A stretch of DNA of 64,000 bases. Origin: Mansonella perstans (Eukaryota > Nematoda > Chromadorea > Rhabditida > Onchocercidae). Positions 54,051 through 64,000 of the stretch are shown here, piece after piece (within the stretch, counting starts at the first letter, position 1; the number at the start of each line of letters is the position of its first letter). The notes beneath the pieces are model-generated. The model made no database searches. It saw nothing but the letters and a program-made list of their open reading frames with translations, and was not told the DNA's origin. A program made the position numbers and the translations under genes. The stretch spans positions 186,001 through 250,000 of the forward strand of contig JBAMDO010000023.1 in NCBI GenBank assembly GCA_037074765.1. The letters are read 5' to 3'.

Positions 54051-54251
54051 TGCAACTACGTGTAGGCTTGTACTAGCTGTTCATATATAGTTTGCTAAAT
54101 GTTCATTTACTCCACTTTTACAAATGCTGTGAAATTCCTAATTTTAAAAAAAAAAAAAAAAAAAAAAAAATTCCGTTAAAAAAAAAAATTTTTTTTTGTT
54201 AATGAACATTTCTCTTTCTAAGTCAAATGGCAAAAAAATGAAACTGAAAAA

Positions 54252-54470
54252 TGAATGAATTGAATAAACTTTAGGGTTAATTTAATTTAATCTAATTAAA
54301 TCTTGAAATAAATTGATAAACTTTAGGGTTAATGTAATTTAATCTAATTAAATCATCAAATGAATTGATAAGCTTTAGGGTTAATTTAATTTAATCTAAT
54401 TAAGTCATGAAATGAATTGATAAGCTTTAAGGTTAATTTAATTCAATTTAATTTAATTAAATCACGTTGA
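54252..54470. repeat. 52-bp tandem satellite, four units
   Basis: The marker ctttagggttaa recurs at 54269, 54321, 54373 and (as ctttaaggttaa) 54425, an exact 52-bp period. The rest of the unit is made of aatttaatctaattaaat-like sequence. Confidence 0.9.
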
Positions 54471-54539
54471 ATTGCTTCGTAGTTTCTACAAAACTAACAG
54501 ATTAAATTGAAACGCGCGCTTATTCATCACTAATGATAA

Positions 54540-54682
54540 TATACATACATACATACATACATATACATCCACATACACATACATACATCCACATACACAT
54601 ACATACACATACACATACATATACATATACAACATTACCACACTAACTTTTGGTACTGGTTTTATATACAAATTTTTCACAG

Positions 54683-54713
<31 letters not shown>

Positions 54714-54735
54714 TACACACATACATAACACGCAC
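54540..54735. repeat. CATA/CACA microsatellite cluster
   Basis: Tracts of (cata)n, catacacatac and (ac)n are interrupted by about 60 bp of unique sequence near 54625-54685. Confidence 0.88.
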
Positions 54736-55317
54736 GCACGCACACATTCACCTATAACATCTATCAGAGCAGCAAACAACAACGGGTGAGCAACTGTGAT
54801 AGTATATTAAGGACGTTTCAGGTCTCTCGTCGTCTAACAGCTATTAGAAGACCTGAAATGAGACAAAGGAAGACCTGCTATTCAGCATTAAATCCTTTCA
54901 TTCCTAAACATTAAATGAAGGTGGTGACATAGGTACAAGCGCGCCTTCTTTGACCAGTTTTTACGCCATCTGCACTGCTCCTCTCTGCTACTATGCCAGG
55001 TCGTCCATTCTTTTACATACACATACAACAACCTACAAAATACATCATCTATCCTGCTTATCTACTACAACTGACCGATTTCAATTCCTCTTTCTTCCTT
55101 CTCTCCAACTTTTTCATTCCCTCCACTTCTTTTTCTCCTCTTTCCCACCATAACCACTATCCTACCTACCTACCTACCTATTTTCTATATAGGCTTACAA
55201 AAGCAAAATCAATTGACAAAAAAAAAAAAAAAGCACATAGCTTATTATCATTATCAAATCTCACGTTAAAATAATTTACGTCAAATAAGTCTAATTCATA
55301 TATCTATTATTGGCACG

Positions 55318-55560
55318 TAAAAAAACTTTTTAAGTTATATAATTCATAATATTCACGTATCTATATTTATACTATAAAAAAATTTTTTAAATAATATATT
55401 CACATGTACTATAATTATACGTAAAAAAAAAACTTTTTTTAAGTAATATGTTGAAGAAAGTACTTTTTCAAAATTTAGAGATTCTAAAAAAATTTTTTAA
55501 GTAATATGTTCACATGCCTATAATTACACGTAAAAAAATTTTTTTAAGTAATATGTTAAA
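55318..55560. repeat. Diverged A/T-rich tandem array
   Basis: Five copies of a block of A-run plus cttttttaagtaatatgtt occur near 55318, 55376, 55423, 55485 and 55531. Several are followed by cacatg..ctataatta.acgt, giving a loose period of about 50-60 bp. Confidence 0.65.
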
Positions 55561-58390
55561 AAGAAAATACTTTTTCAATTGAGATTTTTTACTAATTACA
55601 TTTCGAAATTATGAAATTCGAAATGCCTAAAACATTAAAAGTTCATTAAATATAATTTTTTTTTTCACTTCAAAAAATTTCAAAAATATTAAGCTAAGTC
55701 ATATAATTTCAGCTTCATAAAGTAATAAAATAGATGGTAAATATTTTTAATTCAATTCATCACATAGTGATATTTTAGGCCAAAATAAGTGTAATTCATG
55801 TACTCTCTATTGATAATCAAATAGTATACAATATTTAATAATTTGGTACACAGTGTCAGCAACAACTAAATTCATGACCATTAAATAAAATCAATGTGTA
55901 GTCATTTTAATGAATTTTTACAATCTCTATCATTCATATATCATATCATATCAATGATACCTTCCCTTAGCATTTAGCTTCCTGTAACATTTCTTCCTAT
56001 CAAAATAAACCTCAAATCTCTTCAAAATTAAATTAAATTAAATCTAACAATTAAAGAATAATCAAAATCATCTTTAACTATCTCTTCATGTATTTTCTAT
56101 TTTAAAATAAAATTTAAACTAAAATACAATCCATTTCGAAATGTTTCACTGATAACGACCATATACAATTTAATCATTTTTAACACATAAAATATCAAAC
56201 GATTCTTCTGCTCACATTTATAAAATATAAATATAAGCCCTGTTACATTAAATTCATTTTTTAACTTTGACAATTTATAAATTATAGATGTCCACAAATA
56301 CAATTAAATGTTGGAATTCATTGAATTTTTCTAAACAATAAATCCGTAAAAATTTTCCTATGCATGAAGGATTCAAATTATCGGAATATTCTTGCAAAGA
56401 AATAGGATGAATGATTCATATGGAAAAGTTTAGTCACTTTCGTTCCTGAATCATTCAAAATTATCACTATACTGTTACATTTAGAAGAGATGCAAAAAAA
56501 AAAAAAAAAAGAAAAAAGAACTTTTAAGCTTAAATTTCTTGTAACAAACTGTATGTGTAATGTAAAAAAATTAAAATAGAACAGAACAAAAAGTAATGAA
56601 AGCTTTGAAATGCAGATATATGTCTACGTAGGCAAAATTGGACAAAAGAGATCAGCCTTTATTCAAATAATATATACGGGCAGTAAAATATACACGTAAA
56701 AAAAAATATAATTCAGGTTACTAAATGCATACACAAATTACATTAATAGTAAAATTGAGGTAGTAATATATAGGATAAGTTATTCGGTCAAAGCAGCTAA
56801 TATTTCCTGCTTTAAATTAAATGTTAACATCTGTTCATACATCTATCTATCTATGAAACCTGGACTAATAAAACATGAGCAATGATAAAATACATGTGTA
56901 TCAATGCATAGAATGTTGAAAGGAATGTAGAAATGAAAGAATTTAAGGTAGTCCGATACAGTAAAACAACGTAGAGCAGTAGTACAGTAGCACAGTATAC
57001 AAGTAATAATCACAAGCTAATTTTACAAGCTGCGATATAAATACAAGCATTTGGAACAAATTATAGTATCAAATAGAATTTCAATTCTAAAACAGTACTA
57101 TGAGATCAGTAGTACAGGAAAAAAAATGTTTAGCATATACGAGAAAAAAAAAATGCATGAGAAAATATTTCTTTGGTTACAAAAGATATTAATCAGCATA
57201 CGGCCCTAAATTCAATGATAGATAAAGCAGATCATTTTTTACAAGCCTTAGCGCTATATTATCAAAATACAGTACCACAACAATAATTAGGTGCGTAAAT
57301 AATAAGCTTGTTCTAGTTTAATGAAACAAAATCCTAATTCACTGATAAAAGCTAAGATCCAAAATTAAATTTATATGCAACAGCTCAGAAAAAAACTAAA
57401 TCAAGTAAAAAAAAGTATTTTCTAATGATAATCCATGTGTACATTTTAATATCAATTTGAGCAATTTGAAAATTTGGAATTTTTAGAAATTTTCATAATT
57501 TCGAAAATCTAAAAAAATTGTTGCCTAAGTTCAATTTAGAGTTACATAATATTATTGACTGTAAAATGGTTGTCAACATGTCATCCAACTTATATGCTTT
57601 CATTTAAATAGAGGAAACGAATTAAAGGGTGAAAATTAGCTCAACGGCTTTAAAAGATTTATAAAGCTTAGATGTTAAAAAAGAATAAACATTTATAAAT
57701 ATACCCACTTATAATGATTCATATCATCCAAAAACTAGTTTATCGAGCAAATTCAGTAAACAGAATAATGATTTAAACGATAAAAATAAAACTACAATGG
57801 ACAATACTTCATAATTAATATGGAATACTTGGACATTACAACAAAACAAAAGAGTGAACTAAATACAGATATACTAGTGGCAAGATAAAATTGAATTATC
57901 GCCCTCTGAATTTTTCGGTCACTCGTTTTTTTAAGCTGTTATTTCAATTTAAATCATCACTTCATAATATTTCAATGCTCTTCGATATTATATTTGCAGT
58001 ACAGAAATTAAACTTCAAATAGTTATATAAATGAGCTATTACAAGTTAACTGAATATTTATCCCTTTGAATATGTCTAGCCTTTCAATCTAGCTTTCATT
58101 TCCTTTTAATTGTTTATGAACAAAAAAAATGAACCGAAATCTAACGACTTAATTCGAAATCCATAAGTTTCAGACAATCAAGATATTCAAAGATTTAAAT
58201 CAACCGAATTTACTCATCTAAACAATCATTTTACTTTTTTTTCACCCATTTTACCCATAAATCCGCTAGATTGAAATACTCAAAATCATATCACAACTGA
58301 AGTTATGACAACTGAAAAAAATAAGGAAATTAATATGATATGATATCCCCTTCTATAAAAATAAAAACCCGCAAATTATCCTGATAAACA

Positions 58391-61300
58391 CTAACGAACA
58401 GACTGTAGCAAACGCGAACTTTTTTTTGTCGCTTTTAGCTTGGCGCTTTTATCAACTTTAAAGCACCACCAAAGACGAAGACTTTCGTCGCTAGATGCAC
58501 TCATAACATATTGGCCACATGGAGAAATTGTTAAACCCAAAATGCGTTCAGTATGACCAGTTAGTACCTGAAAAACACTGAAAGCTAAAAAACTACTTTA
58601 CGACATGAAATGAGCATTAATTGCCATTCATCACTGATAAACAAAAATCACAAAAGTTAAGGAAATAAAAGCTACTATGAACCAATACCTTGAGACAGTT
58701 CATCGATGGATATTTCCATATTTTCAAATCGTTACCAGGATATCCATGAGCACTAATTAACTCCTTATAATTGGTAGTAAATGCCAGCGCATTTACCTGA
58801 AAGGGATATAAATAAATATGTTACGCACAAAGTTCATGGATCTTACATGCATGAAGTTATATCCAAAAATTATTGGCACCTGGCTCTCAGTATCCTCGCT
58901 GTGACATAGTGTCCCACTGGCAAGATTCCAGAATTTAATCGTCCGGTCAACGGTACCACCACCGGTTGCTAACGAATGCGCTTGATGCGGATTAAATGCA
59001 ATCGCTTTCACCGATGCAAGATGATCGCTAAAGCTGTATAGCGATTCCTGAAAAAATGATAATTTCTGAACAAAATCCCGTTAAAACGTTACGTGATCTT
59101 CACAAGTGTGAATTACGAGATGGTTAGATTACTACTACTAACACATTTATACGCATGCTAATGTATCGACTTCTTCAATCAGCTATAACTGCTACTCATT
59201 TTAAAAAACAGTCAATCTGTTTTCAGTCGAAGCATCAGTTTTCAACAATAATAATCAGTTAATTTGACAAGTCATCACATGACAGTAGAATACCGTAAAA
59301 ATTTAAAGAATTGAAAGTCGAACCGGATCTTCAGCTGTCAACATTGAAGGCTCCCAAATTTTAACCAAATTGTCACCTCCACCACTGGCTAAATAGTGAC
59401 CATCACTACTCCACACAAGACCACAAACTTCTTGCCCATGTCCCGTAAATGTCCTGCAACTTAGTTCAATGTTAAACAAAATTTCTAGCACTTACGAAAC
59501 AAAGAAATTCCTTTAAGACAATTAAAACAGCTATGCTTATATCTCACTGCTAAAAGATTAGACAAAATAACTGAATAATCTGTACGAACTATCTGGATCA
59601 AAATCTTACAGTAAAGTAATTATAAGCAACTACTGCACACAATTCTAAACTAAGCTATTAAAGATAGCTACATTAATATTTCTTTTCACTAGAAAGTAAA
59701 TATTGAATTAGGGTGCATTTTAGATATAAAGATTTAGATATGTTATAAGCGATCATCAGCTTGAAAACTTTGTGATCAGCCAACGTACGTTTGCCCATTA
59801 CTGCGACATATCAAAATTTGGTTTGCACATTAAAAAGTACGCAAAAACGCACAATAATTATGAGAATGTTTGCACTATTTTGTATCGTCTAATTTAAATT
59901 TTACATCAAACGACTTATCAATGTGCAGTGATTTCTGTACAAAGCAAGTAATAAGTATAAATCTTTTTGATACTTATTACAATATATGGCAGTAATACGT
60001 CACGCTGTCAAACCTTTTACTCGATCATCACTTGATCGCAGAGAAAAATTTCATAATTTATGATTTATGAATGTTATTCACTGACATTTCTTGGTGTAAA
60101 ACTGAGTGAAAACTCCTATTTTACTGATCATTCTCAGCATTCCTTACATAAAATAAATAGTTCTCGAGATTAAGAGACAATATTAGATATCTGATATACA
60201 TAACCATATGAATCTCAAAAAAGCAACTGTCACAAATGTGAAACCCAACAGCTAGAGGAAAACATCATTTCAGGAATAGTTCCTCTCATTATTAGCTCAA
60301 GCGAAAAACATCAAACAAACCCAATTTGGTAATTGCGAACACGGACATCGTGATGGTATATTCGTCCTGATCTACAGCCGCTGAAAAACACATTTCTGTA
60401 TAATTTTAATAAAAAATTCCGTCTTATGAGAAAAATGAGACATAAAGTTACTCATGCTCCTTCTACTCCAAAAAATCAAAAAGATCAGTTGTAAAAAATT
60501 ACATAATCACTTTCAAAAAAAATTTGACTGAGCATAGCGAATCTCCACAAAGAGTTAAAACGCTGGAGAAAGATAATGTCTAGCCTTATCTGGCCTTTAT
60601 TGCCAGTAACTCCTTTTCCAAAATTAAAATGTATCTGCAATTACAACAAGACGTTCACAAGTCATTTTTCCTTTGCTTTTTTTATAAGACAAATAAAATC
60701 CACCAAAAAATATATGTATATATGTAAACAAAACTCACGCAGAAAGTACATGTTGACGCCAAGCCAAGCATCCTACACGACTTATTTGACATTGCATTGT
60801 TCTTAGTAAAGAATTTTCTCTAGCAGGATCAAATAACTGAAATATTTTTTTCTTGCAACTTATTCAAGACCCTTCAAAAAAATTTAATCACATAATTTTA
60901 CATTTTCAAAATATTTTATTCTTATTGCATGGATCAAAAAACCATCAAATATCCTAAAAAGTAACATAGTAAAATGTAAAATGAATACCAAACATTATAC
61001 AGTTTCCATCAACAAAAAATCACTACTAGGACTAGAATAAGGATAAAATGAAAGTTATTCAGACCTTTATATAATACAGTTAAACAAGGATTCAAAATTC
61101 CAGTTTATTATTATTTAAATAAACCTTGACAAATCCATTTGAGAGTCCGACTGCCAAAATCGAGCCTTGTTCTGCCCACTGTACTGATGTGATATAATTC
61201 CCAGACTCTTCTGGTAATTCAAAGAGTGTCTGCAAATATCTGATATTTTCATAACCAATTATCGTGTGAAATAAGTTTCAAAAGAAGATAAACATTCATC

Positions 61301-63774
61301 GAATAATTGCTTCAAGAAGTTTGTGTCAAATGCACAGGTAAAAACATTTATTTACATATATCAAGATACAAATGCTTGCAATTTTCTTGCAATAAGCACA
61401 CTGCACACTACTCTTGATCGACTCAATGCCGAGCATGTTTGCGTCAAAAAGCAAGCAAAATAACATGTCACCATGTCTTGAACTAAGAATTCTGCATAAG
61501 ATAGCTAGGAATTTTGCTGCAAAATTAATAAAATTTAAAGTATAATAAACTTACAACGATCTCTCCAGTACAGGCATTCCATAGATACAGAGCATAAGTT
61601 AAGGCGACAGCAATAACATTATCATAGCTCCAATGAAGCACATTCATATCTGAAAATTATGATAGTTATAATAGAGATTGAACTAATCACTTGATAATCA
61701 GTACTGCTATGATCAAAGTTTTTTTGGACTTTATTTTCTCACCTTCAAGAAAATCAATGCTGAAAAACCGATCAGCTCTTCTTGGTTACTCGTGTGTTAA
61801 AAATAAAATTAACATAAGGCTAATCGGTTAAATTTAAATTAGGCTTAAAATTATCAAACCTCGCACCAAGAGATTTTCCAAAGTGAAGAATCGATGGAAT
61901 AAAAATTATGGAAAAATATATGAATAGTTTAGCCTTTAAAAAGCACTATTAGTAAAAAAAAAATGGAATTGAGTCCATTGAGTGCTTAAACGTACAGTAA
62001 TCGTCCATAAAATTTGGTGCATCCAAGATGCGTTCCGGACTATTAGGAATGTAGCGTAATCCTTTGCTTACACTTCCAGATGGTTTCACAGTGCTTGATG
62101 TATAAAGTACTTTTGGTTGAATCCCATAACCTAAAGGTGGTAGCGGTGCTTGACCTTTTTTATAGCATAGAATTCTTTCTTCAATGCTAGTATCCACATC
62201 GTTTGCTGATTTAGCTAAAAATGTCCCAATAATTATAATAACAAAGAAAATGAAAGAAAGTTTTAGAATAGAAATTAAGACCACTAAATGAATCGATTGC
62301 ATTTCAAATCGAGTATGCTGAAAAGCATCTACTTTAAACGATCAATTCGTATTGATTGATTCATTTGGGAAAATAATTTTTAATTTTTATAAAATTAAAT
62401 AAAATATACCTCGCATCATTTTTATCATGTAAGCTCTTTCAGCTCTTTGTGGACTAGTTGGTGCAGATGCTGATGTATTTAAAAGCGAATCACTCTGCAA
62501 AAAAAATTAACAATATAAATACAGAATGATGAAAAGATATGTAAATTAACTGTAGAGAAAGAACATGGTACGTACAGGTACGCATTATGAAAAAAATAAC
62601 TGTAGATAACGCGGTACGCACAGTTAAAGCTATGAAAAAAAACTATCTCAGAGAAGATCAAAACCGCCGCCAAATTTCGAGTTATGAATGCAATATCATG
62701 AATTTTTCCATCAAACATAAATCCTAGTGTATCACACCTATTACTGGGTGTTTAAATCGTTTAAAAAGGTGTTTAAACAAAAATATTATTATTTAAGAGT
62801 AGGTGTTTAAAGGTGTTTAAACACTTCTTACTAGGTGTTTAAACAAAATCGTTTTATTTCAAACTTACAAACACTTTCAACTAGCACTCCTACATGATTA
62901 GAGAGATGCAGATGAAAATTTTCAATAGGCAGATTAACATAAATGGGTTAAACAGAACTGTGAAATCAATCGCTAAGATTAGATGAGCAACATGATTAAG
63001 ATGCGGCAAGCTAAATTAAATGAAATAACATATAAATCTCAAAAAAAAAAATGAACATAATAAAACAAATTTAGAGTGTTAACGAACCTCAGAATTATGA
63101 TTAATAAGACAGTGATTTGCAAATTCAAACTGCGTTTCACTTCGATTCGGTATGAATCGATCACCACCACCAACACCGCTATAATTAGGATTCCTAGATG
63201 GTGTAAGTTCACGTTTCTTCAAACCACCTTTTGATTTATTAAATGACTTATTTGGATTACGACTTGGAGTCTTCTGCGACATAGAACGATTCTCCCTGAA
63301 AAGGAATAATACAAAAAAATACAAGTACAATTTAAAATCTTCGCATTATCTTTCAAAGTTTATAATATATTACGTATAAAATTCTACCAAAATTTTACAA
63401 TTATATAATTCCACATTCAAGAAAACATATACATAGTTTTTGAAATACAAAAACTATGTATAATATTTCTGCCGGAATATTTTCAATAACTCAAGTAAGG
63501 GCGAAAAAAATTAACATAATTTGATAACTGACATCATAAAATCTTTCACCCAATACGATCTCAGATTAAAACTCAGAGATATTACTTGAGGTTATGCTAT
63601 ATGAAATTAATGAGAAGTTTTTACAAACAAATCATCATCTATTTCTCCTAGATCATAAGAGTAAAAGTAAACGACTTACTTTTTAGCACTTTTCGGAGTT
63701 TTACTGTTATTTGTTCGTGAACTATCATTTTCGTGACCGCGTGGCGTCTTGTTAGTTGAATCTTTAAAGGGCAT
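58391..63774 (-). CDS. fzy-1: CDC20/Fizzy activator of the anaphase-promoting complex
   Basis: CDC20 recruits mitotic substrates to the APC/C ubiquitin ligase and is the target of the spindle checkpoint. Coding exons: 63774-63680, 63295-63088, 62494-62410, 62214-61996, 61649-61555, 61229-61125, 60836-60739, 60380-60321, 59453-59324, 59047-58880, 58796-58689 and 58567-58391. They give 515 aa, in phase. Near the N-terminus are a KEN box (KKENRS) split by intron 1, TPSRNPN repeats, and the C-box DRFIPNR at about 77-83. A Mad2-binding motif KVLYTSS and RYIPNSPERILDAPNF lead into the seven-blade WD40 propeller. Hallmark segments are HHDVRVRNYQ, GHGQEVCGLVW, LASGGGDNLVKIW, LATGGGTVDRTIKFWN and HGYPGNDLKIWKYPS. 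The Mad2 motif and the DILDAP-type block favour CDC20 over Cdh1/FZR1. The chain ends LLQSVR, a variant of the usual Ile-Arg tail. An AG acceptor at 63797-63796, 21 bases before the Met, fits trans-splicing; if there is another upstream exon the start lies outside the window. Confidence 0.95.
62747..62845. repeat. Cluster of ggtgtttaaa decamers
   Basis: Five copies of ggtgtttaaa start at 62747, 62768, 62802, 62812 and 62834, three of them extended to the palindrome gtttaaac. They lie in the second intron of the CDC20 gene. Confidence 0.9.
63428..63462. repeat. Perfect 15-bp inverted repeat in an intron
   Basis: The left arm tatacatagtttttg (63428-63442) pairs exactly with 63448-63462 across a 5-nt loop aaata. 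It lies in the first intron of the CDC20 gene. Confidence 0.9.
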
Positions 63775-64000
63775 TTTGTTACGATTAGTGAATTTCTAAA
63801 ATATGAATGATATTAGAACTCTGAAAACAGCAACGATTTATCATTATGCATATTATTAAAGAAATTCTACAATAACATTTCAAAATTATTAGAGATTTGC
63901 TTAACTTTCGGATAAACCTGAACCAACATCATCGAGTTATATCCCAAATAAAAAAGTAAATTAATTAATCCCACTGAAATTAATCTAATTTATTCCTACA

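Larger units (their letters stand above)
53041..58390. other. 5.3-kb repeat-rich gap
   Basis: No recognisable gene. It contains poly-A/T blocks (53144-53161, 53265-53291, 53520-53539, 54148-54171), a GATC-rich hairpin, TATA/TGTA and CATA microsatellites, a 52-bp satellite and a diverged A/T-rich tandem array. The right end is the 3' flank of the CDC20 gene. Open frames at 53817-54041 and 54486-54782 are microsatellite by-products. Confidence 0.6.

Noticed and set aside
54486..54782. 98-codon open frame on the minus strand
   Set aside because: It is made of CATA/CACA microsatellite translated as Cys-Val-Tyr-Met repeats.
58391..63774. Assignment as Cdh1/FZR1
   Set aside because: The KVLYTSS Mad2-binding motif and the RYIPNSPERILDAPN block match CDC20.

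Overview
The window is AT-rich eukaryotic DNA from a nematode. The gene set resembles that of parasitic (filarial or other clade III) worms, but the species is inferred and not shown. Reasons for nematode: many short exons with GT..AG introns and (T)ttcag acceptors; an AG acceptor directly in front of the start codon of most genes, as expected for spliced-leader trans-splicing; and an STI-1/Hop co-chaperone that lacks the first TPR block, as in Caenorhabditis STI-1. There is no sign of bacterial, viral or CRISPR material.

Layout, left to right. About 1-3410: no gene seen. 3411-9462 (-): PEX6-type peroxisomal AAA ATPase in about 19 exons. 11435-15542 (-): secreted BMP5-8/60A-type TGF-beta ligand, nine exons, 389 aa. 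16541-16821: GC-richer 48-bp minisatellite. 17506-19728 (+): STI-1, eight exons, 319 aa. 23101-26061 (-): unrecognised Ser/Asn-rich protein, seven exons, 385 aa. 28969-32314 (+): RAD51 recombinase, eight exons, 354 aa. 32315-40837: 8.5 kb without a recognisable gene. 40838-44112 (+): CNRIP1-like protein, four exons, 179 aa. 44924-46610 (-): small two-LIM protein, four exons, 125 aa. 47316-50265 (-): FLYWCH/WRKY-GCM1-like zinc-finger protein, five exons, 409 aa. 50973-52985 (-): BED zinc-finger protein. 53041-58390: repeat-rich gap. 58391-63774 (-): CDC20/Fizzy activator of the anaphase-promoting complex, 12 exons, 515 aa.

Exon models were built by hand from splice signals and reading phase. 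For STI-1, RAD51, the TGF-beta ligand, the CNRIP1-like, LIM, FLYWCH, Ser-rich, BED and CDC20 genes the summed exon lengths divide by three with no internal stop. For PEX6 the first exon and the last few residues are unresolved. The genes do not form one pathway. They are housekeeping or developmental genes (peroxisome import, chaperoning, recombination, mitosis, BMP signalling) beside two probable DNA-binding proteins.

The observations most worth a second look are: loss of the interchain cysteine in the BMP-like ligand; the uncharacterised Ser-rich gene with a 40-nt microexon; the adjacent BED and FLYWCH genes; a triplicated 25-mer in front of rad-51; and several perfect hairpins and short-period repeats in introns and intergenic DNA.
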